From the NCBI RefSeq assembly GCF_039962255.1, contig NZ_JAMPKY010000010.1, forward strand, positions 62,001 to 126,000: DNA of 64,000 nt, given 5' to 3'. The notes under the pieces are model-generated. The model was not told the origin of the DNA and made no database searches. It saw only the letters and a program-made list of their open reading frames with translations. How positions within the stretch are numbered: position 1 is the first letter of the stretch; each line of letters begins with the position of its first letter. This DNA is from Leptolyngbya subtilissima AS-A7 (GTDB lineage Bacteria; Cyanobacteriota; Cyanobacteriia; Phormidesmidales; Phormidesmidaceae). The position numbers were made by a program, and so were the translations under genes. This document shows positions 32,475 to 41,510 of the stretch, one piece after another.

Positions 32475-34394
32475 CTACTGCACCAGGCCACGGTAGGGAT
32501 GCCAGAGCTGTACCCGCTGACCCTGGGCCATCAAAAACTGACCATTGGGGCTGAACTGAAACTGGCCCACGTCGTGGAGTTGCGCGAGCGATCGCCCAGT
32601 CGCCACCGACCACAGGGTAATGCCCTGGCCAGGAATGGGCTCGCTCTGCACCAGGGGCAACAGCAGAGTGCTGGTGGCCAAGGTCTGTCCGTCGGGGCTA
32701 AAGGCCACTTCGCCCAGGTTGACAGGCTGAATGGGGTGCCCCACGCTTTGGTTAAGCATGAGGGTGTGAACCGTCTCATAGGTTTGCCGGTTCCACAGGC
32801 GAGCCGTTTTGCCGTCGCTGGTGGCCAAACGCTGGGAGTCTGGGCTAAAGGCCAGGTGTCGTACTGGCTCGGTGTGCCCGGTGAGGGTAATTTGGCGCGC
32901 ACCGGTGGTGGCGTTCCAGAGCTTGACGCTGTTGTCGCGATCGCCCGTGGCCAGAACTTGCCCATCAGGACTAAAGGCCAGAGGCAGCAGGGGGTATCGG
33001 TTTGTGGCCCGGTTCACCAGGGTACGCACCTGTTGCCCAGTGGTGGTATCCCAAAGCTGGAGGGTGTTTTGGTCAGTCGCTGTGGCCAACCGCTGACCGT
33101 TGGGGCTAAACCGCAGGGTGTGCACCATACCATCAACGGCATTCATCGATATCGTCCGCAACAGCTGCCCGGTTTGCAGGTTCCACAGTTTTAGGGTCTG
33201 GTCAGCGCTGGCGCTGGCCAAAGTTTTGCCGTCAGGGCTGATGGCGATCGCCCGCACCGCGTACCGATGCCCCTGAAATGTACGAACCGGCTCGCCGGTC
33301 GTCGCAGACCAGAGCCGAACCACACCGTAGGACATGCCCGCCGCGATAAACTGGCTGTCGGGGGTAAACGCCACGGCATTGGCCACATCCCCAACGATGC
33401 GAGTTCTTTGGCCCGCAGGCTCCTGCGGTGGATTTCCCTGGGCGGAAGCCTCTAGGGCGGGCCCCCGGTGCAGCGTAATGATGCGGTTGCCGCGCTCGGC
33501 GTTCCACAGGGCCAGGGCACTTTCTCCCCGGGCGCACGATCGCTCGTAGCTGTAGCTGCCGATGGCAATCACCGCCCCGTTGGAGCTAATGGCTGAAGAC
33601 GCGGTGTAAATCGGGCAGGGGGAATCGGGGTAGAGGGATTTTAGATCGATGCTGCTTGCTAATTGGGGCTGCTGCCAAGAGCCGATCGCCGGCACGGGCA
33701 GATCTAGCGCTGTATCGACCCAGTTAAACAACACCGGCAGATGCTGGTTGAACCGTTCGCCCTGGAGGTACATGGCGTCGATGGTGCAGCTGCCACAGCT
33801 TTCGACCGACAAAATTTTGCTGATCTGCTCCCAGCTCACCCCGGCCCAAGGCAGGTGGCCCACAGGTGCATCCAGGGATGGGTTAATTTCTAGCTCGGTC
33901 AGCCATTCTCCAGCAATGAAAGTGGGGTCTTCCATGCCGGGTGGGCGCGTCCAGCCGACGCGATCGCCAAAGGCCTTGGCCGCCACTGCCGAATCTACTG
34001 GGTTTGCGGCTCTCACCTCAGCCCAAATTTTCTGCTGCACGCTAAAGCCAAACCGACCGTTGCTGGCCTCAACCCAGAGCCGGTCGAGGGTTTGCAGCAC
34101 CTCTGGAGGAATGTTGGTCGCCAGCGGTCGGCTCAAGATATCGCCCCCCGGATGAATCCAGGAGTCTAAAATACGGCGGGTTTCGGCATCGGCGGCGGGC
34201 CAGTCTTGGGCGGCCAGGTGCGATCGCAGTGTCTCCACATCCACCGCTTGGGCCTGGGCCCAGTTGGTTTGCTGTGCGGTTGGGTCGACCTGAGCTTGAA
34301 TAGGATTCACCGGCCAGCTCAATGTCGTTGCCAGCACCAGACCCAGGGCCAGATGGGCCAGCCGTTTTAGTCGCTTCATATTGCCTCGCATCAT
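32475..34394 (-). CDS. Exported WD40-repeat protein
   Basis: A 639-residue protein with a signal peptide (about 1-34, ending PIQAQ). Residues ~35-230 are a non-repetitive alpha-helical region resembling GUN4 in places (VGWTRPPG, WEQISKIL, CGSCTIDAMYLQGERFN); the GUN4 likeness is my guess. WD40 repeats fill about 280-639, for example GHRYAVRAIAISPDGKTLAS and LTGHTEPVRHLAFSPDSQRL, enough for one seven-bladed propeller. Its ATG overlaps the stop of the upstream lipoprotein gene in an ATGA, so translation is coupled. Likely periplasmic; the partner is unknown. Confidence 0.88.
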   Translation of the reverse strand: MMRGNMKRLKRLAHLALGLVLATTLSWPVNPIQAQVDPTAQQTNWAQAQAVDVETLRSHLAAQDWPAADAETRRILDSWIHPGGDILSRPLATNIPPEVLQTLDRLWVEASNGRFGFSVQQKIWAEVRAANPVDSAVAAKAFGDRVGWTRPPGMEDPTFIAGEWLTELEINPSLDAPVGHLPWAGVSWEQISKILSVESCGSCTIDAMYLQGERFNQHLPVLFNWVDTALDLPVPAIGSWQQPQLASSIDLKSLYPDSPCPIYTASSAISSNGAVIAIGSYSYERSCARGESALALWNAERGNRIITLHRGPALEASAQGNPPQEPAGQRTRIVGDVANAVAFTPDSQFIAAGMSYGVVRLWSATTGEPVRTFQGHRYAVRAIAISPDGKTLASASADQTLKLWNLQTGQLLRTISMNAVDGMVHTLRFSPNGQRLATATDQNTLQLWDTTTGQQVRTLVNRATNRYPLLPLAFSPDGQVLATGDRDNSVKLWNATTGARQITLTGHTEPVRHLAFSPDSQRLATSDGKTARLWNRQTYETVHTLMLNQSVGHPIQPVNLGEVAFSPDGQTLATSTLLLPLVQSEPIPGQGITLWSVATGRSLAQLHDVGQFQFSPNGQFLMAQGQRVQLWHPYRGLVQ

Positions 34395-35050
34395 AGTCTT
34401 AGTCCCTGGATGATGGTGTTGAGGTGGGGTAAAAACGTTTCAAATAACCCTTCGTCAGAGAACGAGCCGCTGGGGTCGCCGCTAATTACCCCGGTGGCAA
34501 ACACATAGAGCATGGTGCCGTCGGTGGTCACATAGCCAAGGCCGCGATCAAACAACGCCCCGTTGGGATGCTCGATGGTGTAGCTGTAGCGGAGGCCGGG
34601 CCGGGTGCCCACGGAGATGGCTACCGGCGTTTCTCCAACAAACTTGAGGGCGGGGTCAGCGATCTGCCGGTCTTCTTCGATGGTGCGGTAGTGGTCGCTC
34701 ACCCAGGCCTGAAGAAAATCAAGTTCTGACCCTTCAGGCAGCGGTAAGCCGCCCTGCATGGGCACCTCACTGATCGGATGGCTAAAGCGTTCTACCGTGC
34801 CAATCAGTTCACCGTCGGCCTCAACGCACAGCAGCACAGCGTTGACGCAGGGCTCAACCTGCCAGTCTGGGGGAGCAGAAACTGGTCCCAAAAGGTCGGC
34901 CCAACTGGATGAAGTGGCCGGGTCGGTTTGAGAAGCCGGCGTTTCGGGCGGCGTTGGTGGGGTTGACGGGGGGCTTGCGGAACAGGCCAGTAGAACCGTA
35001 GTAAGTAAACTGATGCCGACTAAAGTCGGAAAGCGCGTCGGGATTTTCAT
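34391..35050 (-). CDS. Putative lipoprotein coupled to the WD40 protein
   Basis: A 219-residue precursor with a lipoprotein signal (LVGISLLTTVLLAC; Cys near residue 23), then a Pro/Thr/Ser-rich linker (PPSTPPTPPETPASQTDPA) and a globular domain of about 160 residues that I do not recognise, with two Cys in VEPCVNAVLLCVEAD likely disulfide-bonded. It overlaps the WD40 gene by 4 bp (ATGA). The two products probably work together at the outer face of the plasma membrane. Function unknown. Confidence 0.78.
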   Translation of the reverse strand: MKIPTRFPTLVGISLLTTVLLACSASPPSTPPTPPETPASQTDPATSSSWADLLGPVSAPPDWQVEPCVNAVLLCVEADGELIGTVERFSHPISEVPMQGGLPLPEGSELDFLQAWVSDHYRTIEEDRQIADPALKFVGETPVAISVGTRPGLRYSYTIEHPNGALFDRGLGYVTTDGTMLYVFATGVISGDPSGSFSDEGLFETFLPHLNTIIQGLRL

Positions 35051-35439
35051 AGGTCATAGAGTGAGAAAGACGTTGCGCCCCATCGGGTGGTGGCAGGGTC
35101 AACGCTGGGGGCAGAGTAGGCAGTAAGGTGAACATTGGTAGGGCGATCGCATGCTTCTTAGAGCCGCAGCATCGCTCTAGATCCTTCAGCTGCCAGCGGA
35201 ATGATTTCGCATGGCAAGCCAGAAATTTCTTAGGTTCAGCTCCTATTTTCTCCAGGGGCTAAGGGGTTGTTGGGGCGGTTACCGGAACTGAAACGCGAGG
35301 GTGAGGTAGCCATGGGCTTAACTCCTCAACTCGGAGCGATCGCCCTAGCCCAGCAAAAACAACCGGAGCCGTTTACCGAGGGACAACTGGCCGTAGACTA
35401 GCGAAAGGGTTAGCCTCTCTACTGCCTTTTGGACTGACC
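35051..35439. other. 390-bp intergenic region
   Basis: Between the divergent lipoprotein and CDF genes. A short open stretch after ATG 35312 (MGLTPQLGAIALAQQ, ending at 35401) has protein-like composition but no start context and no family, so it may be a gene remnant. No hairpin or RNA seen. Confidence 0.35.
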
Positions 35440-36339
35440 ATGGGCGATCGCTCAGCTCGGTTTTACACCCTGCTCTCCATCGGAGCCGCTGTTTTAACTA
35501 TCCTGCTTAAAACAACGGCCTATTTGCTGACTGGTTCGGTCGGGCTTCTGTCGGATGCGGCTGAGTCGGTGGTGAATCTGGTGGCCGCGATCGTTGCCAC
35601 CTGGGCCGTGACCTTTGCTGCTAAACCGGCTGACGAAGACCATGCTTTTGGCCATTACAAGGCAGAATATTTCTCGAGCGGTGCCGAAAGTGTCCTAATT
35701 TTGATAGCTGCTGGCAGCATTGCCTTTGCCGCCTGGGGTCGCCTGTTTGACCCACAACCTATAGAGCAGGTTGGCCTTGGCCTCGTTCTCTCGCTGGTGG
35801 CGACCGTCATCAATGGGGCTTTGGCCATTATTATGCTGCGGGCCAGTCGGCGGTTGCGTTCCATTACCCTGCGGGCAGATGCGCATCATCTGCTGACCGA
35901 CGTCTGGACCTCGGTGGGGGTGGGGGCGGGGGTGATTCTAATTCCCCTGACGGGCTGGCTGATTCTCGATCCGATTATTGCCCTGGGAGTGGCGGCAAAC
36001 ATTGTGTGGGCCGGGCTCAAGCTGATGCGCGAAACCGGGTTAGGCCTTCTAGATACGGGGTTGCCCAAGGCAGAACGTCAGATTGTCACCCAGGCGTTGC
36101 AGCCATTTGAGGCCCAGGGTATTCAGTTTCATGCCCTCAGAACTCGGGTGGCAGGTGCTCGGCGGTTTGTTTCGCTGCATGTGCTGGTGCCGGGGGCCTG
36201 GACGGTTAAGCAAGGGCACGACCTCTGTGAAGATATTGAGGCGGCGATCGCGCGATCGCTACCCGGCACCTTTGTTTTCACCCATTTAGAACCCTTAGAG
36301 GATCCGGCTTCCTGGGCTGATCAGGCTCTGGAGCGCTAG
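35440..36339 (+). CDS. Cation diffusion facilitator (CDF) transporter
   Basis: A 299-residue CDF protein with six membrane helices in residues 10-205 and a cytoplasmic C-terminal domain. The metal-site motif is in GSVGLLSDAAESVVNLVAA near residue 31, with HAFGHYKAEYFS near 70, and DAHHLLTDVWTS near 146 giving the TM5 His/Asp pair. It exports divalent metal ions (Zn, Fe, Mn or Co; specificity unclear) by proton exchange. ATG 35440 overlaps a GCGATCGC site. It is not linked to other metal genes here. Confidence 0.92.
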   Translation: MGDRSARFYTLLSIGAAVLTILLKTTAYLLTGSVGLLSDAAESVVNLVAAIVATWAVTFAAKPADEDHAFGHYKAEYFSSGAESVLILIAAGSIAFAAWGRLFDPQPIEQVGLGLVLSLVATVINGALAIIMLRASRRLRSITLRADAHHLLTDVWTSVGVGAGVILIPLTGWLILDPIIALGVAANIVWAGLKLMRETGLGLLDTGLPKAERQIVTQALQPFEAQGIQFHALRTRVAGARRFVSLHVLVPGAWTVKQGHDLCEDIEAAIARSLPGTFVFTHLEPLEDPASWADQALER

Positions 36340-36798
36340 ACCAAGGCCTACGGTTTTCCGAAGCGTAAATTTGATGGTATTGCCCAACAGACTCATCAAT
36401 ACCTAGCACAGTTTGGGTTCATTTTTAGGGTGAGCTCCTTACCCTAAAAACGATTGTGTTTTAGCCTTATTTTTTGGTCTAAATCTTTCTGCTGTTGCTG
36501 CTAAATTCCCATCAAGAATAAATCAATTTCTCCTGTACCAAAGGGGTAGCTTAGACAAACCTTTGGGCAGAGATATTTGAATAGGCCAATCGTCACAATG
36601 GTATAGGCTACTGCTAGATCAGAGCTTTAGGATGACGGTACGTTAAAACGCATTTTTCCTAGGTTTGACAATCATTTGGCACCAAAATTTCTGGGTCGAG
36701 TAATGCGATTAGGACCACACATTTTCACAACTTTTTGACTCAAACTTCTGACTTAGTGCAGATGCGCTTAGCGTCATACCAAAATCGGAGGGGCTGAT
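36340..36798. other. 460-bp intergenic region
   Basis: Starts with the terminator at 36422-36450, then AT-rich sequence. ATACCAAAATCGG just before the glycosyltransferase start (36776-36788) resembles one end of the inverted-repeat elements seen at 17226 and 55006. No gene seen. Confidence 0.45.
36422..36450 (+). terminator. Terminator after the CDF gene
   Basis: TTTTTAGGGT / ACCCTAAAAA, a perfect 10-bp stem with a 9-base loop. The flanking A and T runs make it bidirectional, about 85 bp after the CDF stop. Confidence 0.7.
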
Positions 36799-37977
36799 AT
36801 GAGAATTGCCCAGGTTACACCCCTGTGGAATAGAGCATCGCCTCTAGACGACGGTGGCCCTGAGATGGTGGCGAGTTTGCTTACCGAAGAGCTAGTGCGC
36901 CGTGGACACCAGGTGACGCTATTTGCCTCAGGCGATTCTCAGACCCAGGCTCGGTTAGTGCCGGGCTGTTATCGCGCCCTGCGCCCCCTGGGCTTACTGC
37001 CGCTAGAGTATGCCCGTTACGAGCAGCGACAGCTAGAAAACGTCTTTCAATCCGCTAGAGATTTTGACATCATTCATTCCCATGTGGATGCGGTGGCGCT
37101 GCCCTATGCCCACCTCAGCCCGACGCCAGTAGTTCACACCCTGCACGGATTGCTCACCCCCACCTTTGAGAACATCTTTAACCAATATCGGCGGCAAAAC
37201 CTAGTCACGGTGTCTAGGTCGCAGCAGCGGCCCGAAATCGGGCTGAACTATGTAGCTGCGATCCACAACGCGATCGCCATCGACCAATTTGACTTTCATC
37301 CTCTACCCCAAGAGCCGCCCTATCTAGCCTTTCTAGGTCGCATGTTGGAGGAGAAAGGCCCCCACGTAGCGATCGAGATTGCCAAGCGCAGCGGCTGGCG
37401 GCTCAAAATGGCGGGAAAAATTGATTTTGAAAACCAAGGGTTTTTCGAGCATCGTGTGGCTCCCCTGATTGACGGAGAACAAATCGAGTTTTTAGGGAAG
37501 GTCAGCCAGCCCCAAAAAAAAGCTCTGATTGGCCACGCTACCGCCACCCTGTTTCCCATCACTAGGCCCGAACCCTTTGGCCTGGTGATGACGGAGTCGA
37601 TGGCTAGCGGTACCCCAGTCATTGCCGCCGCTATGGGGTCGGCCCCGGAGGTGGTGGTTGACGGCAAGACGGGCTTTCTTTGCCACAGCACTGACGACTG
37701 CGTTGAGGCTGTGACCCAGGTGCATCGCCTCAGTCGCCGCGCCTGCCGAGAGCATGTCGCGGTCAATTTTAGCGTTGAGCGCATGGTTGACGGCTATGAG
37801 GCGATCTATCGCCAGCTGGTCAGCGATGGTGAAGGGCCGACCTCAAAGGGCGATCGCGATCGTCCTGCCCCAGACCGCACCGTCGCTCGGCAACCGGGGC
37901 CGCTGCCAGTGCAGCCCGTAGCCAATCTGATAAAAACTGCTGAGCACCGTCGGCCAATTCCTAAGCCACAACCGTGA
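36799..37977 (+). CDS. Family 4 glycosyltransferase
   Basis: A 392-residue GT-B fold enzyme. The N-domain has the glycine-rich donor start (MRIAQVTPLWNRASPLDDGG) and DIIHSHVDAVALP; the C-domain has LAFLGRMLEEKGPHVAIEI, FPITRPEPFGLVMTESMASG with the E-X7-E motif near residue 255, and GTPVIAAAMGSAPEVVVDG. It would transfer a sugar from an NDP-sugar to lipid, polysaccharide or a small acceptor; the acceptor is unknown. The C-terminal ~40 residues are a basic, Pro-rich tail. ATG 36799 follows GGAGGGG. Confidence 0.92.
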   Translation: MRIAQVTPLWNRASPLDDGGPEMVASLLTEELVRRGHQVTLFASGDSQTQARLVPGCYRALRPLGLLPLEYARYEQRQLENVFQSARDFDIIHSHVDAVALPYAHLSPTPVVHTLHGLLTPTFENIFNQYRRQNLVTVSRSQQRPEIGLNYVAAIHNAIAIDQFDFHPLPQEPPYLAFLGRMLEEKGPHVAIEIAKRSGWRLKMAGKIDFENQGFFEHRVAPLIDGEQIEFLGKVSQPQKKALIGHATATLFPITRPEPFGLVMTESMASGTPVIAAAMGSAPEVVVDGKTGFLCHSTDDCVEAVTQVHRLSRRACREHVAVNFSVERMVDGYEAIYRQLVSDGEGPTSKGDRDRPAPDRTVARQPGPLPVQPVANLIKTAEHRRPIPKPQP

Positions 37978-38053
37978 CCCGGTTTTTCTATCAGGACGAT
38001 CTAGAAACTCGAAGCTGGCGCTTTAGGGTTGTCCTAAACCCAACCTTCACCCG

Positions 38054-38590
38054 CTATTGGCCTCGAATGGCGGGAGCAATGGCCAAGGTTTCTGCGCCGT
38101 ACAGCATGGCTGCAATATCTCCATCGGTCCAAACATGGGGAGATTGGCAGTGGTGAGCCACAAGTAGTCCCCAGAGATCGTCATTCACCAGTACCGGCAC
38201 GACTAAATTGGCCTGCACTCGCAGCTCGCGCAAAAAATTGCGGTGACATTCAGCAATGGGCTCTGTCTCAATATCGGCGATTGCGCGTATCCGCCCAGCC
38301 AAGTACAGGGCCGCATATTCGTTGGTGAAACATTCATCTGGCCCAGTGGAACCAAAGATCGAAAACTGCGGATCACTGAGGGCTTCAAAGGTCACCCGCC
38401 CTTTCCAGGGGCGGTAGAAGTAATACAACAGCACTCTGTCAGCGCCAAGTTTTTCCTGTAGATCGCGCGTAGTATCCACGATCTGACTATCCCGCTCCAG
38501 GGTCGTCGAAAGGTGGGTAATGATCCGCTGTAAGCCAGGATCGGCTCGCCAGGCTGAGTTCGGGTGGGGCTGTTTAGAGGGCTGTTGCAC
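38054..38590 (-). CDS. Single GAF-domain protein
   Basis: A 178-residue soluble protein that is essentially one GAF domain (about 20-170): DTTRDLQEKLGADRVLLYYF, a CHRNFLRELRVQANLVVPVL core and NDDLWGLLVAHHCQSPHVW, like phytochrome-type GAF domains. A Cys is present in the IAECHRNF region, close to but not at the usual chromophore site; bilin binding is therefore possible but unproven. There is no output domain. It is convergent with the glycosyltransferase gene. Confidence 0.85.
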   Translation of the reverse strand: MQQPSKQPHPNSAWRADPGLQRIITHLSTTLERDSQIVDTTRDLQEKLGADRVLLYYFYRPWKGRVTFEALSDPQFSIFGSTGPDECFTNEYAALYLAGRIRAIADIETEPIAECHRNFLRELRVQANLVVPVLVNDDLWGLLVAHHCQSPHVWTDGDIAAMLYGAETLAIAPAIRGQ

Positions 38591-38740
38591 AAATGGAGTC
38601 GGTGTAACCGCTAGAGAGAAAGGGATGCTTGTATTTTAACTAGATTACGGAATGCTCTGATTGCGAAAAAATACGGGCGGGATTGTACCCCTAGGCGCGA
38701 TCGCCCTTGTCGCTCTTTAATCTCACTACCCGCTGAGTTC

Positions 38741-39466
38741 TTATCTATTGATGGAAGAGCCAAGTCCCAGAATGCCTGCAATAGATAAAATCGTCCCCAC
38801 CAAAACGCTGTGGAAAACGTAGGTTATCAAACCAAAGAAGACTGCGCTGACAATAATTACCACCACCAATCGCACTGGCCATAGCCAAGTAGACCTAGCC
38901 CTGGCAGGCACAGAGGGTAAGGTTGTCGCTGGCAAGCTGTTGTGCTGCGGCCGCTCAAACCCAGAATTCACCGCTAGTTTACCCGGTGCATCTAAGAGTA
39001 CAGAGACGAGAAGACAACTTAGGCTAAGGGTTTTGATCAGCGCGATCGCAGCGTGGGCATATTCCCACTGGTTACGATACCGCGTCCAATCAGCGGGCAC
39101 GGGCTTGGTCAACCAAGTAGAAAACTCGGTATTCATGGGCAAAACAAAGAGCAGCCAGCCCACAAATGCCAGCCCTAGAAGCACCGCTCCACCCAGGGTC
39201 CAATAAAATACCGCACCGCGCCTTCGCACCCAAAATGCCAGCGCGATCGCCGCTAAAATGGCCCCCATTTCAAAACCTGCGCCCACCGAGCCGAATAGCC
39301 GATAGACGTTTTCAACAATCGTTACCTCGACCCAGAGCTGCTGGTCAAACTGCATTCTTTGCGGCAGCTCTAACAGGTGAGCCATCGACAAACTGAGACT
39401 GAGCGCAGCCAGCATCAAGGCTATGAAGCGTCCGGCTCGTAGAACTGTCGAGTTGCTTTGCCCCAT
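38741..39466 (-). CDS. DUF1772-like membrane protein
   Basis: A 241-residue protein from ATG 39466 with five to six membrane helices. The first ~145 residues resemble DUF1772/anthrone-oxygenase-like proteins: MAHLLELPQRM, a helical pair, then LPMNTEFSTWLTKPVPADWT and RNQWEYAHAAIALIK. The last two helices (PVRLVVVIIVSAVFFGLIT, GTILSIAGILGLGSS) are an added C-terminal part. Function unknown. It lies 31 bp from the GST gene on the same strand (downstream of it by about 30 bp). Confidence 0.72.
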   Translation of the reverse strand: MGQSNSTVLRAGRFIALMLAALSLSLSMAHLLELPQRMQFDQQLWVEVTIVENVYRLFGSVGAGFEMGAILAAIALAFWVRRRGAVFYWTLGGAVLLGLAFVGWLLFVLPMNTEFSTWLTKPVPADWTRYRNQWEYAHAAIALIKTLSLSCLLVSVLLDAPGKLAVNSGFERPQHNSLPATTLPSVPARARSTWLWPVRLVVVIIVSAVFFGLITYVFHSVLVGTILSIAGILGLGSSINR

Positions 39467-39508
39467 AGAGTCTGCCAAGGCCCGCCGGTTACAGCCGAAG
39501 TTGCGCGC

Positions 39509-40180
39509 TCAACCCAAAAGCTCATACTTACCACCTCGGTCCAGCGCTTTTTGGTAGGCGGAACGAGCGTGGATGCGATCTAAAAACGCCATCAGTTTGG
39601 GACGACTGGCGTTTAGCCCCGCTCGCGTCGCGGCGGCTTCTAGGGGAAAGCTGATCTGAATATCGGCAGCGGTGAAGTCTTCCCCGGCAAACCAGGTGCT
39701 TTTACCCAGCTCTGCCTCCATGAAATCGAGGTGCTGAGTAATTTGAGGATTAATAAATGAGTCTTTCACCCGGCTGACAATGCCTCGGGCGATTGGCTTG
39801 GCAAAGAAGGGCATCGGGCTTTGCTCAATTTTGTCGAAAATTAGCTTTAGCAGCAGCGGCGGCATGGCAGACCCCTCGGCGTAGTGCAGCCAGTAGGTGT
39901 AGCGCAGCCGTTCTGGACTATCCAAGGCCGGAATCAGTCGCCCCTCGCCGTAGCGATCGACCAGATATTCGACGATCGCCCCCGATTCCGCCAGGGTGCG
40001 ATTGCCATCGGTAATCACCGGCGATTTGCCCAGGGGGTGCACCTGCCGCAGGGCGGGGGGAGCCAGCATGGTCTCCGGGTCGCGCTCGTAGCGCTTAACC
40101 TCGTAGGGCAGGCCCAGTTCCTCAAGCAGCCAGAGCACCCGCTGGGAGCGCGAGTTATTTAAGTGGTGAACGGTAATCAT
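39509..40180 (-). CDS. Glutathione S-transferase
   Basis: A 223-residue GST. The thioredoxin-like N-domain has HHLNNSRSQRVLWLLEELGL, with the family Ser near residue 9, and PLGKSPVITDGNRTLAESGAI, the glutathione-binding cis-Pro and Glu/Ser pair. The C-domain is helical, with FAGEDFTAADIQISFPLE. It resembles the bacterial beta-like/ScGST class involved in detoxification or oxidative defence. ATG 40180 (MITVHHL) is chosen over GTG/ATG seven codons upstream. Confidence 0.93.
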   Translation of the reverse strand: MITVHHLNNSRSQRVLWLLEELGLPYEVKRYERDPETMLAPPALRQVHPLGKSPVITDGNRTLAESGAIVEYLVDRYGEGRLIPALDSPERLRYTYWLHYAEGSAMPPLLLKLIFDKIEQSPMPFFAKPIARGIVSRVKDSFINPQITQHLDFMEAELGKSTWFAGEDFTAADIQISFPLEAAATRAGLNASRPKLMAFLDRIHARSAYQKALDRGGKYELLG

Positions 40181-40212
40181 CGCAGTTGAAAAACCTGACA
40201 ACGCCAGAACAT

Positions 40213-40311
40213 TTAGTCGTAGCGTTTAGGGTCTTTCTTCTGCTTCTTCTCCCCACTTGACTCAGACTTAGGCTTTTTGACTTCTTTGTTGCTTTTCTTT
40301 TCCTTGCCCAT
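40213..40311 (-). CDS. Small lysine-rich protein, 32 residues
   Basis: A 32-residue, highly basic frame: ATG GGC AAG ... with KEKKSNKEVKKPKS and ending KKQKKDPKRYD. Lys/Glu/Ser make up most of it and no hydrophobic core exists, so it is disordered and may bind nucleic acid or be a ribosome- or DNA-associated peptide. I recall similar tiny KKPK...KxYD proteins in other bacteria, without function. It lies 32 bp upstream of the GST gene on the same strand. Coding status rests on codon pattern and that likeness. Confidence 0.6.
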   Translation of the reverse strand: MGKEKKSNKEVKKPKSESSGEKKQKKDPKRYD

Positions 40312-40462
40312 GGTGTTTGACCAATAAAGAGCTAGCTAGTGAAATTAGGCGATGCCCAATACGCTTTAGACATTTTGGGTACTGGCTTAAACCCCCGTAG
40401 GCCCCCAGTAGAAATGCCCGCCACGCATAGCGCCGTAGCTGGAATACTTTCTATTGTAATAG

Positions 40463-41248
40463 TCATAGCTCTGACGGGGTCACCCAGACCTTCATTTCAG
40501 TTAGGTTTATAGGCCCATACTGGGTGGCCAGAGCGACATCGGCGGCATCTCGTCCGTAGGCAATGACAATGCGATTGCCCTTGGCGGTGGGCTGGGTGGC
40601 ATCAAAGGTATACCAGCGATCGCCCACATAGGCCTCAAACCAGGCATGCAGATCCATCGGCTCCAGCTGGTGCAAATAGCCCACCACCATGCGGGCCGGA
40701 ATCGTCAAGCTGCGGCATAGGGCAATGCCCAAATGCACAAAATCGCGGCACACCCCCACGCGTTTTTTTTCGGTCTCGATCGCTGAGGTCGAGGCATTGC
40801 TGGTGCCGTAGCGGTACTCAACATTGGTGTGAATCCAGTGGCGAATCGCCTCGACCTGGTCGTAGCCGGGCTCGATGTTAGCCACGATGTCGTTGGCTAA
40901 GTCGGCCATTAAGTCAGACTGACAGTAGCGGCTGGGCAACAAAAACTGAAGCGCATAGTCGGGCAGGTTTTGCACGGGCACAAACTCAGCCCGAAACTGC
41001 ACATCGATGGTGTCGGCGACTTCAACGGTGGAGGTGCTGCGCACGTGCAACTGCCCGACCGGGGTGAGCAGCCGCTGACAGAGGTTGCCGTAGCTATCGA
41101 CATAGTCGACCACAGGCACATTGGGCCCAAGCTCCAGACTGTCTTGGATCACCTGCTGGGCGGACCCACCGCGCGGACGCAGCATGAGGATCAGCGGCGA
41201 AGGCTCAGTGGTCTCGAACAAAAGCTCACACCCGGCGGTTAGTCGCAT
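40463..41248 (-). CDS. Transglutaminase-like (papain-fold) protein
   Basis: A 261-residue protein from ATG 41248 (MRLTAGCELLFETTEPSP); the upstream 47 in-frame codons are not family-like. An N-terminal beta-domain is followed by the transglutaminase-like core with catalytic Cys in KRVGVCRDFVHLGIALCRSL near residue 167, His in MDLHAWFEAYVGDRW near 205 and Asp in TFDATQP near 220. Such proteins are typically peptidases or modifying enzymes; the target is unknown. Divergent from the first hybrid kinase. Confidence 0.88.
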   Translation of the reverse strand: MRLTAGCELLFETTEPSPLILMLRPRGGSAQQVIQDSLELGPNVPVVDYVDSYGNLCQRLLTPVGQLHVRSTSTVEVADTIDVQFRAEFVPVQNLPDYALQFLLPSRYCQSDLMADLANDIVANIEPGYDQVEAIRHWIHTNVEYRYGTSNASTSAIETEKKRVGVCRDFVHLGIALCRSLTIPARMVVGYLHQLEPMDLHAWFEAYVGDRWYTFDATQPTAKGNRIVIAYGRDAADVALATQYGPINLTEMKVWVTPSEL

Positions 41249-41510
41249 CAGATTTTCCGGTAGCAGTACAGTAAGGGGTAGTTTGGCGGCAGCGAAGGGC
41301 TTAGGAGCGGGCGATCGCTGGCGGTCAGACGGGTTAATTAATAGAGTATGGCGAAGTTCTTCCGTTCTGACCCAGTGGCCACCGAGCATTCTCTGCGTAT
41401 CCTGGTGGAATCTAGCGGGTGTTAGTTTAGGCTGGGATGCACGGGAGCGCAGCTGTTACCTTAGTTCAGTCAACCTCAATTCAGGCAATGGGAGAGCGAT
41501 CGCTATCGCA

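Noticed and set aside
34854..35135. 93-codon minus-strand frame overlapping the lipoprotein start
   Set aside because: Different frame of the lipoprotein signal region; the lipobox frame is far better supported.
41121..41510. N-terminal extension of the first hybrid kinase
   Set aside because: Overlaps the transglutaminase gene on the other strand and lacks similarity; the membrane helix starts at ATG 41511.
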